From the IMG/VR virus record IMGVR_UViG_3300025887_000072, positions 1-35,480 of that record: a stretch of DNA of 35,480 bases. One strand, given 5' to 3'. Under the pieces are notes generated by a model, which searched no databases, was not told where the DNA came from, and saw only the letters and a program-made list of their open reading frames with translations. A program made the translations under genes and the position numbers. Shown here one piece after another: positions 6,484-12,983 of this stretch (position 1 is the stretch's first letter; every line of letters begins with the position of its first letter). Source of the DNA: a virus.

Positions 6484-6908
6484 TTTTTCATCCAATGCAA
6501 TGGGTCGTATCCAATGGCGTCAGCCAGTTCGGCCAGCGCCTCGTCCATAAATTCGCAAAAGTCTCTGTGCGGCATGCTGTCGAAAGAGGTGCTGTCGGGC
6601 TTGTAGCCAACGATGCCGCCTTGCAGGTCGAACACGGGCTCGATGCGGCCCAGCTTGATCTTCAAAGCGTCATGCAGCGCATTCCGGTTACGCCAGCGGC
6701 CAGTCGCGTCCACCACAAGGGTCAACGTCTTCCAGTATGTGCCGTGCTGGGGGATGCTGCGGGCAGTCCTTGGCACCAAGTCAAACTCGGTGCCAAGCGC
6801 GTGCTTACGCATTTCATCTTCGTCATACTGCGAGACAGGGGAAATTTTCCCGCCTTGATCCAGCGACACAATGGCAGGAGGGGCCTTGTCTTTGCCTTTA
6901 CGTGCCAT
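6480..6908 (-). CDS. DUF1367-like phage protein
   Basis: 142 residues. The sequence around the middle (MRKHALGTEFDLVPRTARSI, HGTYWKTLTLVVDATGRW, ALHDALKIKLGRIEP, STSFDSMPHRDFCEFMDEAL) resembles DUF1367, a phage family often found near recombination genes such as ninB or rusA; its biochemical role is not known to me. The ribosome-binding site is GGGAG upstream of ATG 6908. The stop overlaps the HNH start. Confidence 0.6.
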   Translation of the reverse strand: MARKGKDKAPPAIVSLDQGGKISPVSQYDEDEMRKHALGTEFDLVPRTARSIPQHGTYWKTLTLVVDATGRWRNRNALHDALKIKLGRIEPVFDLQGGIVGYKPDSTSFDSMPHRDFCEFMDEALAELADAIGYDPLHWMKK

Positions 6909-6932
6909 GACCGCACTCCCAAGATAAGCGCA

Positions 6933-7634
6933 TCAGTACGCCTCTTTCCCGTGCGTGACGGTGACGCCATCAATCTTCTTCACTTTGAAGTTGCTCTGCA
7001 CGTATGCCTCGATGAAGGCTGTGATCGCCGGGCTGTCATTGCGAATGATGTCGTTGAACGCGGCCTTGTGGTCATCGATCACGAACGTAGAGACCTTCCG
7101 CATACCCTTCACGGTGTCTTTGGTCTTCGCCTGTGCAGCCTTGGTCGCCTCAAGTGCAGCTTCCTTGGCAGCAGCCGCCGCACGCGCCTGATCGATGTCA
7201 CCTGCGCGCGCTTCTTTCTCTAGGGCCTCTGCCGCGCGGCGGGCCTTCTCTGCGACTTCCCATGCCGCGCGCTTCTCGGCTTCCTTCTCGGCTGCGAGTT
7301 TCACCTTAAAGGGTGCGCCAAGGTCAACCAGCGCCTTTTTCATCAGCGCCGCGTCATTGACGTAAATGTTGACGGCCTTGATTTCAGCCTTCCACGCATC
7401 ATGCATGGGCTTTGTGCGTGCTGACGCGGCAGCATCCAGCGCCGTGCAGTACGGCTTGAACCCCTTGATGACCAGATCGAGCGCCTTCATCTGGTCCTCG
7501 GTCTCTGGTGGGGTGCCGTCAGCCCAATTCTGGGCCTCGCTGATGATGTCACCAAATTCATCCATGCAGGCTTCGATGGGGTCAACGGGCGGGTGGTTGC
7601 CGCCGATCACTGCGCGGCCATTGTCATCAAGCAT
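6933..7634 (-). CDS. Coiled-coil early protein next to the annealing protein
   Basis: 233 residues from ATG 7634, which has a strong AAGGAGCG ribosome-binding site and begins one base after the upstream stop. The middle (about 110-175) is a long Ala/Glu/Lys coiled coil (AAEKEAEKRAAWEVAEKARR). The N-terminal part is acidic (MLDDNGRAVIGGNHPP). The C-terminal ~55 residues are globular (RKVSTFVIDDHKAAFNDIIR). Proteins with this build often sit beside single-strand annealing proteins in alphaproteobacterial prophages. No nuclease motif is seen, so a partner exonuclease is not identified. Function unknown. Confidence 0.6.
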   Translation of the reverse strand: MLDDNGRAVIGGNHPPVDPIEACMDEFGDIISEAQNWADGTPPETEDQMKALDLVIKGFKPYCTALDAAASARTKPMHDAWKAEIKAVNIYVNDAALMKKALVDLGAPFKVKLAAEKEAEKRAAWEVAEKARRAAEALEKEARAGDIDQARAAAAAKEAALEATKAAQAKTKDTVKGMRKVSTFVIDDHKAAFNDIIRNDSPAITAFIEAYVQSNFKVKKIDGVTVTHGKEAY

Positions 7635-7635
7635 C

Positions 7636-8448
7636 TTACGCTCCTTCATATTGGTTGTTGTCGTATGGGTTGTTGTCGTGCGAACCGTCGCCATGTGAAT
7701 GGCCGTTCATCCCGTCATCGGGCGGGGTTTGTGATTGCTGGTTTTGAGTGCCAGCCATCGCCTTTTCAGCGATGGTCACGCCCAGCTTCTTCACAGCCTT
7801 CGCAAAGTCGCCTGCAAGCAGTTCTTCCAGAGCATTAACCTTGAATGCAGTTGCGATCCTCGCTTGATCAACGCCTGCCGTTTCGGCCAGATCGCGCAGC
7901 TTAATGAATTGATCGCCGCTGATCCGCTCCGGTGGCTTTGGGGCTTCCGGCTCTTGTTCCTTCGCGGCCTCAACCGCGTGCAGATCGCCCTTGTGCCAAA
8001 GGTCCAGTGCTGCACCAAAGCGCATTGCGGCATTGCGGATCGCATCACCGATAATTTCCTTGATGGCGTTGCCACCCTTCTTGCCGTCCGCATCGCCGTA
8101 GCCAAGGCGGGTGACGCCGCAAACTGTCAGCTTGATCCACATGCCGCCGTTCGCATCCAACAGCGGGGCGCCAGCTTGGTCGTAAGCCAGCGGAATCCAA
8201 TTCCAAGACGGATCACACTCAAGCAGACGGTCTGTGATGGCCGCGTGACCCACATAGTCTAGGTGGATCACGTTCTTGTGGTGCCATCCGCCGCAGACCT
8301 TGCAGTTGATGCCCAAGTTACGATCAGCGCGCAGGCCATCGGTCTGGTTTTTCGTCGGCTTTGGCAGCTTCGATATTGTCGATGCATCGAATGGCTCACG
8401 TAGAAGCGCGAGACCCGTCTTTGCAGCCGGTTCTTTTTTGTCGGCCAT
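7636..8448 (-). CDS. Rad52-like single-strand annealing protein
   Basis: 270 residues from ATG 8448. After a short tail there is a Cys/His segment (NCKVCGGWHHK) and then a Rad52-type core: HAAITDRLLECDPSWNWIPL, GGMWIKLTVCGVTRLGYGD, and the diagnostic helix KEIIGDAIRNAAMRFGAALD-LW. The C-terminal third has a helical hairpin (GDQFIKLRDLAETAGVDQAR) and a Gln/Asn/Gly/His-rich disordered tail. It would anneal complementary strands during phage recombination, working with the SSB and RusA of the other arm. No exonuclease partner is visible nearby. Confidence 0.75.
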   Translation of the reverse strand: MADKKEPAAKTGLALLREPFDASTISKLPKPTKNQTDGLRADRNLGINCKVCGGWHHKNVIHLDYVGHAAITDRLLECDPSWNWIPLAYDQAGAPLLDANGGMWIKLTVCGVTRLGYGDADGKKGGNAIKEIIGDAIRNAAMRFGAALDLWHKGDLHAVEAAKEQEPEAPKPPERISGDQFIKLRDLAETAGVDQARIATAFKVNALEELLAGDFAKAVKKLGVTIAEKAMAGTQNQQSQTPPDDGMNGHSHGDGSHDNNPYDNNQYEGA

Positions 8449-8449
8449 G

Positions 8450-8644
8450 TTAAACTCCAATCTTTGGTTGAGTGTGTGTGTTGGTTTGGGACTGGCCGCG
8501 ATCCACCAGATCGTCTGACGCAAGGGCCATCGCTTTCAGTTCTTTCGCGCGGCTATCCCCAGCCTTTCTGGCAAGGCGTGCGGCGCGGTAGATCGCGTTA
8601 TTGGCCTCGCGCAGTGCGGCGCATACATCTGTGTCTGGACGCAT
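8450..8644 (-). CDS. Small helical early protein
   Basis: 64 residues from ATG 8644, whose ATGA overlaps the stop of the membrane protein upstream. Ala/Arg-rich helices (VCAALREANNAIYRAARLAR, KELKAMALASDDL) end in a polar tail. It sits immediately before the Rad52-like gene and is probably co-translated with it. Not recognised; could be a small recombination or host-modifying factor. Confidence 0.5.
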   Translation of the reverse strand: MRPDTDVCAALREANNAIYRAARLARKAGDSRAKELKAMALASDDLVDRGQSQTNTHTQPKIGV

Positions 8645-8880
8645 CACCACGGCTGACCTTCCAGTGGATTGGCGTGAAGGAAGGCAGCTTTCGCCACCCA
8701 CGCATTCACTGCCAGTCCGAAAATCAATGTGATGGCGACACCCACAAGGGCGGTCAGGATGAAGACAGCAACAGTCTGCGCTGTTGTCATCTGCGCATCA
8801 GACTTGTCGGTATTCACGCGGTAAAAGTTTGCGGAATTCCGGCCAAGTATCTGGTGCGCGGTGGTCTTGTTTTGGTTCAT
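8644..8880 (-). CDS. Membrane protein, first gene of the leftward operon
   Basis: 78 residues from ATG 8880, chosen for the GGAGG ribosome-binding site seven bases upstream; a TTG at 8892 has none. The polar N-terminus (MNQNKTTAHQILGRNSANFY) is followed by one long hydrophobic span at about 37-58 (TVAVFILTALVGVAITLIFG) and a short tail. Being first after the candidate leftward promoter, it would be made earliest after infection or induction. Superinfection exclusion is a plausible but unproven role. Confidence 0.6.
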   Translation of the reverse strand: MNQNKTTAHQILGRNSANFYRVNTDKSDAQMTTAQTVAVFILTALVGVAITLIFGLAVNAWVAKAAFLHANPLEGQPW

Positions 8881-8913
8881 TGTATCCTCCAACGAAAAGT
8901 GCCGTTGAAGCTG

Positions 8914-8942
8914 ATACTACGTTGGAATAATCCGACAAGCAA
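8914..8942 (-). promoter_or_regulatory. Candidate leftward early promoter (PL-like)
   Basis: Read leftward: -35 TTGCTT (8942-8937), 17-bp spacer, -10 TAGTAT (8919-8914), about 34 bases before the first leftward gene. The spacer is filled by the repressor-type operator at 8921-8936, as expected for a repressed prophage promoter. Predicted from spacing and match only. Confidence 0.55.
8921..8936. promoter_or_regulatory. Repressor operator copy 1
   Basis: GTTGGAATAATCCGAC, a near-palindrome (half sites TTGGA/TCCGA). The same pattern recurs at 8949-8966 and 9522-9538, all beside switch promoters. This copy lies inside the spacer of the candidate leftward promoter. Confidence 0.7.
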
Positions 8943-8948
8943 GGTAAA

Positions 8949-8966
8949 TGTCGGAATATTCCAACA
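8949..8966. promoter_or_regulatory. Repressor operator copy 2
   Basis: TGTCGGAATATTCCAACA, the most symmetrical copy (GGAATATTCC centre is a perfect palindrome). Its centre lies about 29 bp from that of copy 1, just upstream of the candidate leftward -35, so two dimers could bind side by side. Confidence 0.72.
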
Positions 8967-8998
8967 TGAAATTTTAGGTCAGAATTCTTTACCTTTTT

Positions 8999-9017
8999 GC
9001 TCTGTTAGTAACAGAGC
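8999..9017. promoter_or_regulatory. 19-bp perfect inverted repeat downstream of the repressor
   Basis: GCTCTGTTA-G-TAACAGAGC has nine-base arms. It stands between the repressor stop and the leftward promoter. No T-run follows it on either strand, so it is not a standard terminator. It may be a binding site or an RNA structure that shapes readthrough from the repressor gene. The rest of 9018-9105 shows nothing supported. Confidence 0.5.
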
Positions 9018-9105
9018 GGGTCGCGTAGGGGTGTGGGAGGTGCATATGTAGAGGGATCGCCGGTGAACATCACGACAAGCACAGACAGAATGCTCTTGGC
9101 TATTG

Positions 9106-9438
9106 CTATGTTGCGATGTCAGGCAGGAAAGCAGCCGCTATTTTCTCAACACGCTTCTGATCATCAACGCCCAACTCAAGAAATATCCGCACAATCTCCA
9201 TCTGCGCCTCAAGCTGGCCGTGCGTTAGGAATAAGTCTGAAATAGGGACTGCAAGTGCTGACGCTATGAGCGCGCATGTCTTGACGCGGGGGCTTTGGCT
9301 CTTACCGGACATAATATCGTAGATAGCAGTCCGATTAAGGCTGGACCTTTCGGCCAGTTCGGCAGGGTTCAAACCCCGTTCATTCATCAGTCTGTCGATG
9401 TTTTGTGTGAGTAACTCGGTCACTGGATCTCTGGTCAT
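9106..9438 (-). CDS. Xre-family repressor (CI-like)
   Basis: 110 residues. The N-terminal HTH_3 domain (about 12-68) is clear: LLTQNIDRLMNERGLNPAEL, AERSSLNRTAIYDIMSGKSQ, SPRVKTCALIASALAVPISD. The short C-terminal helix region (EIVRIFLELGVDDQKRVEKI) lacks a LexA-type autoprotease domain, so induction cannot follow the RecA self-cleavage route of lambda CI. It faces a Cro-like gene across a 108-bp region with operators. It is most likely the lysogeny repressor acting on the TGTCGGAATATTCCAACA-type sites. Confidence 0.78.
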   Translation of the reverse strand: MTRDPVTELLTQNIDRLMNERGLNPAELAERSSLNRTAIYDIMSGKSQSPRVKTCALIASALAVPISDLFLTHGQLEAQMEIVRIFLELGVDDQKRVEKIAAAFLPDIAT

Positions 9439-9468
9439 CGCGATTCTGCCTCAACATATAAGGTTTTC

Positions 9469-9496
9469 AGCATACATCCACTGTCGGAAATTTCAA
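9469..9496 (-). promoter_or_regulatory. Candidate repressor-maintenance promoter (PRM-like) with degenerate operator
   Basis: Read leftward: -35 TTGAAA (9496-9491), 16-bp spacer, -10 TATGCT (9474-9469), about 30 bases upstream of the repressor ATG. A degenerate operator TGTCGGAAATTTCAA (9482-9496) overlaps the -35 and spacer, which would fit autoregulation. Confidence 0.45.
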
Positions 9497-9511
9497 AGCG
9501 GAAGTTTCCTA

Positions 9512-9540
9512 TTGACCTTTCGTTGGATTAATCCGACATT
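9512..9540 (+). promoter_or_regulatory. Candidate rightward early promoter (PR-like)
   Basis: -35 TTGACC (9512-9517), 17-bp spacer, weak -10 GACATT (9535-9540). Operator 9522-9538 fills the spacer. The predicted start of transcription falls at or next to the ATG at 9547, so the Cro-like mRNA may be leaderless; no Shine-Dalgarno is visible. Confidence 0.5.
9522..9538. promoter_or_regulatory. Repressor operator copy 3
   Basis: GTTGGATTAATCCGACA, same pattern as the two copies at 8921-8966, with a GGATTAATCC centre that is a perfect palindrome. It sits inside the rightward promoter spacer, so binding would block early rightward genes. Confidence 0.7.
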
Positions 9541-9546
9541 GCACGT

Positions 9547-9768
9547 ATGAAAACATACATTGATAACGAGCTAATTTCAGCCATCGAAAAAGTCCTGTCT
9601 GATTGCAAAGTCACGCAATCGCAGTTCGGCATCGATGCTGTAAATGATGCCAATCTACTGCCGCAGCTGCGCGAAGGTAGAGAACTGCGCCGGACAACCC
9701 GCGCTAAAGTCACCGCTTGCATTGAACACATGAAGCAAGACCCAGCAATCGCGGGGCAAGCCGCATGA
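9547..9768 (+). CDS. Cro-like small DNA-binding protein
   Basis: 73 residues. It opens the rightward early operon, divergent from the repressor. The chain MKTYIDNELISAIEKVLSD, then KVTQSQFGIDAVNDANLLPQ, LREGRELRRTTRAKVTACIE reads as a compact helix-turn-helix of the kind seen in small Cro/Xre proteins of alphaproteobacterial prophages. Its job would be to compete with the repressor at shared operators. The stop overlaps the GapR start by four bases. Confidence 0.62.
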   Translation: MKTYIDNELISAIEKVLSDCKVTQSQFGIDAVNDANLLPQLREGRELRRTTRAKVTACIEHMKQDPAIAGQAA

Positions 9769-10055
9769 ATATGCAATCACAAATGAAGCAGTCACCGGAA
9801 GATACTGCGGTCATCGATAAGGTCACGACCATCGCAGGCCAGGAGTTGCGCCAGTTCGTAGAGCGTTACGAGCGCCTCGAAGCTGAAAAGAAAGACATCG
9901 CAGACGCGCAGAAGGAAGTCATGGCCGAGGTCAAGGGGCGCGGCTACGACACCAAGGCCCTGCGCAAGATCGTCGCGATCCGCAAGATGGATGCCAACGA
10001 CCGCGCCGAACAGGAAGCCGTTGTCGAAATGTATATGTCAGCGTTGGGAATGTGA
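9765..10055 (+). CDS. gapR: GapR-family (DUF2312) nucleoid-associated protein
   Basis: 96 residues. The core from about 22 onward (IAGQELRQFVERYERLEAEK, KDIADAQKEVMAEVKGRGYD, TKALRKIVAIRKMDANDRAE) matches DUF2312/GapR, an alphaproteobacterial protein that clamps around overtwisted DNA ahead of replication and transcription and aids topoisomerases. The length is close to cellular GapR, with an extra ~10 residue N-terminus. Being second in the early rightward operon suggests a role in phage replication or in remodelling host DNA. It supports an alphaproteobacterial host. Confidence 0.88.
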   Translation: MNMQSQMKQSPEDTAVIDKVTTIAGQELRQFVERYERLEAEKKDIADAQKEVMAEVKGRGYDTKALRKIVAIRKMDANDRAEQEAVVEMYMSALGM

Positions 10056-10339
10056 TCATGGGAATACAAAGCGCACAGGAAGCCTTCGACCTCTTCGAAG
10101 AACATAGGGCCGAGTATCTAGCGAAATCGCGTCTCTTCATGCGGATGTTCGCCCGTGATGGCCGCACTGTCACCGTCAATGACCTGATTGAGCATGGTCC
10201 ACGTATGCCAGAAGGCGTTGATCCAAGGGTTCGCGGTGCCGTGTTTATAGAGCGGGATGTCTGGGAACGCCTTGGATACACCGGAAGCCGCAGGAAGAAG
10301 TCTCATGGCCGTCAAGTTATGAGTTTCAGGCTTCTGTGA
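10052..10339 (+). CDS. Phage early protein of unknown function
   Basis: 95 residues; GTG 10052 overlaps the GapR stop (GTGA) and ATG 10058 is an alternative. The pattern [52 protein letters not shown] recurs in small replication-region proteins of many phages and looks like a compact winged or helical DNA-binding domain with a basic tail. No function known to me. Confidence 0.55.
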   Translation: MIMGIQSAQEAFDLFEEHRAEYLAKSRLFMRMFARDGRTVTVNDLIEHGPRMPEGVDPRVRGAVFIERDVWERLGYTGSRRKKSHGRQVMSFRLL

Positions 10340-10545
10340 TGGCTGATCGGGAACACCTCAAAGCAATCCCCAAGGGCGACCTGATCGCCTTTGAAATGGA
10401 TCGCGGTGGTTTTGACCTGTTGTCACGGATCGTGTCGCGGTCAGAACCGCGCGGCACCGACAACCCCAAAGCCCACAAAGACGTAAAAGACCGCATTGAT
10501 GGCGCACTACTCGCCGCACGGTCGCAAATGAATTGGAGCAGATAA
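10336..10545 (+). CDS. Hypothetical early protein, 69 residues
   Basis: Start GTG 10336 (overlap with previous stop) or ATG 10339. The sequence is [40 protein letters not shown], with a charged C-terminus. Placed one base ahead of ssb. Family not recognised. Confidence 0.5.
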   Translation: MMADREHLKAIPKGDLIAFEMDRGGFDLLSRIVSRSEPRGTDNPKAHKDVKDRIDGALLAARSQMNWSR

Positions 10546-10546
10546 G

Positions 10547-11086
10547 ATGGCCGGATCAGTCAATAAAGTAATCCTCTTGGGCAATCTGGGTGCAGACCCG
10601 GAAGTGCGCAGTTTCCAGAACGGCGGCAAGGTCTGCAATCTGCGGATCGCTACGTCAGAGACATGGAAAGACAAGAACAGCGGCGAACGCCGTGAGAAGA
10701 CCGAGTGGCATGCCGTGGCCATCTTCAATGAAGGTCTGGTGCGTGTCGCAGAGCAATACCTGAAAAAAGGCAGCAAGGTCTACATCGAAGGCAAGCTGGC
10801 AACCCGCAAGTGGCAGGACCAGTCAGGCAACGACCGTTACAGCACCGAAGTTGTCCTGCAAGGGTTCGATAGCACGCTGACAATGCTCGACACCCCGCGC
10901 GGCGATGGCAATGGCGGCAATCAGGGCGGTGGCTACGGCGGCGATAGCGATGGCGGCGGCTACGGCGGCGGTCAGGGTGATGCAGGACGCCAAGACCCTA
11001 ATAGCGGTTACGGAAGCGGTGGCAGGCCATCAGGCGGCGGCGATATGGACGACGAAATTCCATTTGCGCCAGAGTTCCGCGCCTAA
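10547..11086 (+). CDS. ssb: Single-stranded DNA-binding protein
   Basis: 179 residues. The OB-fold is complete in residues 1-110 ([80 protein letters not shown]). A Gly/Asp/Gln-rich linker follows. The acidic partner-binding tip DMDDEIPF is present but is not terminal: six residues, APEFRA, follow it. Bacterial SSB normally ends at that Phe, so binding of host partners may be altered. It coats single strands during phage replication and recombination. Confidence 0.96.
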   Translation: MAGSVNKVILLGNLGADPEVRSFQNGGKVCNLRIATSETWKDKNSGERREKTEWHAVAIFNEGLVRVAEQYLKKGSKVYIEGKLATRKWQDQSGNDRYSTEVVLQGFDSTLTMLDTPRGDGNGGNQGGGYGGDSDGGGYGGGQGDAGRQDPNSGYGSGGRPSGGGDMDDEIPFAPEFRA

Positions 11087-11454
11087 TGCACACAGTCACG
11101 TTCCCTTGGCCACCATCCTGTCTTTCACCCAACGCAAAGCGTCGTTCGCACTGGAGTAAGTATTCCGGTCCAACGAAGAAGTATCGCGCGCTGTGTGGAT
11201 GGTTGGCCAAGGAACAGGGCTTGCACTTGAACCGGCGCAACGACCCGGACGCCAAGTGGAATGTGGCCCTGACGTTCAACCAGCCGACCAAGCACCGCCG
11301 CGACATGGACGGCATGCTTGGCAGCTTCAAGGCAGGCTTAGACGGGCTGGCTGATGCGATGGGCGTCGATGACCACAAGTTCGAACTGTCACTCAAGACA
11401 GGCGAATTCATAAAGGGCGGCTCTGTGACCGCTCAAATAGAGGCAATACTATGA
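11086..11454 (+). CDS. rusA: RusA-family Holliday junction resolvase
   Basis: 122 residues. The RusA layout is visible: PWPPSCLSPNAKRRSHWSKY at the N-terminus, then the metal-binding RRDMDGMLGSFKAGLDGLAD with Asp73 and Asp75, and GVDD with Asp95/Asp96. These match the catalytic Asp set of RusA, and the chain length fits. It would resolve branched DNA so that concatemers can be packaged. It overlaps ssb by one base and the replication gene by four. Confidence 0.88.
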   Translation: MHTVTFPWPPSCLSPNAKRRSHWSKYSGPTKKYRALCGWLAKEQGLHLNRRNDPDAKWNVALTFNQPTKHRRDMDGMLGSFKAGLDGLADAMGVDDHKFELSLKTGEFIKGGSVTAQIEAIL

Positions 11455-12260
11455 CAGGCTTCATAACCATAGAGCGCAAGTTATGGGATCACCCCATCTT
11501 TGCGCCGTCACCAATGTCCGAGCGTGAGGCTTGGGTCTGGATGATTTCAAGGGCCGCATGGTCCGATACTGAACACTTTGTGGGCGGTCAAATGCGCCCT
11601 GTGTCACGCGGTTCCTTCATGGTCACGCTGCGCGAAATGCAGTCGGCGTTCATGTGGGGATCGGACAAGAAGGTGCGGAATTTCCTTAAAAAGCTGGAAA
11701 ATCACGAAATGCTCACTGGCGAAACTGTGGGCCAACGGAACGCACGAAAGACGCATGTAACTATCTGTAATTACGACGAATATCAGTCATCAGGACGCAG
11801 CAAAGACGCACCAAAGACGCACGGGGGACGCACCAAAGACGCAGTAAAGAACAAGGTAACAAAAGAACAAGATAAGAAAGAGGAAGAAGCTAACGCTTCT
11901 TCTTTGCCTGCGGCTTCAAAATCCAATGGCTCAAGGCTTCCTGATGAATGGTTCTTACCAGTCGAATACGGGGAGTGGGCTGTCTCACAGGGATGGCCAG
12001 TCGCGGTCATCCGATTGGAGGCCGACAAATTCAAAGACTACTGGATCGGCATAGCAGGCGCGAAGGCAACCAAGAGAAATTGGTTCGCTACGTGGCGCAA
12101 CTGGATGCGCCATTCAACATCACCAAAAGCAATCAACGGAGGTCTCAATGAACGATCTAACAATAACACCAGCAACGACCAACACGGTGGACTTACCAAA
12201 GGCCAAGAACGGTCTAACGCCACTCTTGAGAACATTGCTCGACTCGCGCAGCTTAGATAA
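11451..12260 (+). CDS. Phage replication initiator (O-like winged-helix protein)
   Basis: 269 residues. The N-terminal ~120 residues form a winged-helix domain typical of phage replication proteins (GFITIERKLWDHPIFAPSPM, SEREAWVWMISRAAW, VSRGSFMVTLREMQSAFMWG, KKVRNFLKKLENHEMLTGET). A charged Lys/Glu linker (KNKVTKEQDKKEEEANASSL) leads to a second small domain (LPDEWFLPVEYGEWAVSQGW, WFATWRNWMRH), also usual in this group. It likely recognises the phage origin and recruits the helicase loader. No iteron array was identified inside it by eye. The 3' end is overlapped by 113 bases by the next gene. Confidence 0.72.
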   Translation: MTGFITIERKLWDHPIFAPSPMSEREAWVWMISRAAWSDTEHFVGGQMRPVSRGSFMVTLREMQSAFMWGSDKKVRNFLKKLENHEMLTGETVGQRNARKTHVTICNYDEYQSSGRSKDAPKTHGGRTKDAVKNKVTKEQDKKEEEANASSLPAASKSNGSRLPDEWFLPVEYGEWAVSQGWPVAVIRLEADKFKDYWIGIAGAKATKRNWFATWRNWMRHSTSPKAINGGLNERSNNNTSNDQHGGLTKGQERSNATLENIARLAQLR

Positions 12261-12630
12261 GCACCGCGCCTTGGTGGCCATCGAACTGGAAGTGTTGGCA
12301 AAGAAGTTCGACCGTTTCGGTTGGGACCGTGATCTTGGCACGCCAGCGCACGACCGCCTTTTGATCGACTGGATGGATGCGCTTTGCGACTACCCTCTGG
12401 ACGAAGTGCGCGCGGCCTGCCGCGTCGTGGTCCAAGGCAATCCAAACAAGATGCCGAACGAAGGCCACATCAAGACCCAGATCGTGAAGGCGCGCGCCAA
12501 GTTCGTGGTTAAGGCCCCTGAACCGGATGCCAACTTCCAGATCGCATCGCCAGAGGCGCGCGAACGGATGCAGAAGATGATCGAGGACGTAGGTTTCGCG
12601 CCAAAGACGTTCGGAGGTCGCACAATATGA
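12148..12630 (+). CDS. Putative helicase-loader-like (P-like) replication protein
   Basis: 160 residues. The ATG has a strong GGAGG seven bases upstream, so the 113-base overlap with the initiator gene looks genuine. The middle (LIDWMDALCDYPLDEVRAAC, RVVVQGNPNKMPNEGHIKTQ) is a helical domain common in phage proteins that follow O-like initiators. No Walker motif is present. A link to helicase loading is inferred from position. Confidence 0.6.
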   Translation: MNDLTITPATTNTVDLPKAKNGLTPLLRTLLDSRSLDKHRALVAIELEVLAKKFDRFGWDRDLGTPAHDRLLIDWMDALCDYPLDEVRAACRVVVQGNPNKMPNEGHIKTQIVKARAKFVVKAPEPDANFQIASPEARERMQKMIEDVGFAPKTFGGRTI

Positions 12631-12983
12631 GTTCACAGACCTTCCATGAAATCAAGAAAGCGACAGCCAACGTCTATGGCATCACCGTGGCTGACATCGA
12701 TGGGACCAGCAGGTTGCCCATGTTTACGCGCCCGCGTCAGATGGCGATGTTTCTGTGCCGTAAGCTGACATCGGAAAGCGCGCCCACCGTTGGACGGGCA
12801 TTCAGACGCGATCACACGACCATTCTGCATGCAGAGAAGAAGTTATCGAAGCGGATGCTGCCGGATGAAAGCGACAGCATGAACGCCATCCTCAAGGCTA
12901 TCCCGCAATACGAACTCTACGTTGGTGGCGTGTTTCGCAGCCGCCGCGTCCCCAAAATTGAATTCAGGAGCGTCCGCACATGA
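12627..12983 (+). CDS. Stand-alone DnaA domain IV-like DNA-binding protein
   Basis: 118 residues. The sequence VYGITVADIDGTSRLPMFTR, PRQMAMFLCRKLTSESAPTV, GRAFRRDHTTILHAEKKLSK matches the C-terminal DnaA-box-binding domain of DnaA, including the signature RDHTTILHA. No AAA+ region is present. It could bind DnaA boxes to redirect or block host initiation, or help phage origin firing. It is coupled to its upstream neighbour by an ATGA overlap. The C-terminal ~30 residues are outside the domain. Confidence 0.82.
   Translation: MSSQTFHEIKKATANVYGITVADIDGTSRLPMFTRPRQMAMFLCRKLTSESAPTVGRAFRRDHTTILHAEKKLSKRMLPDESDSMNAILKAIPQYELYVGGVFRSRRVPKIEFRSVRT

Noticed and set aside
6432-7223. Forward open frame of 263 codons
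   Set aside because: Opposite three coupled leftward genes with ribosome-binding sites and recognisable domains; no start signal of its own.
8999-9017. Rho-independent terminator
   Set aside because: The inverted repeat is not followed by a T-run on either strand; kept only as an unexplained palindrome.
9033-9245. Forward open frame downstream of the repressor
   Set aside because: It overlaps the 3' part of the repressor gene on the opposite strand and has no ribosome-binding site.
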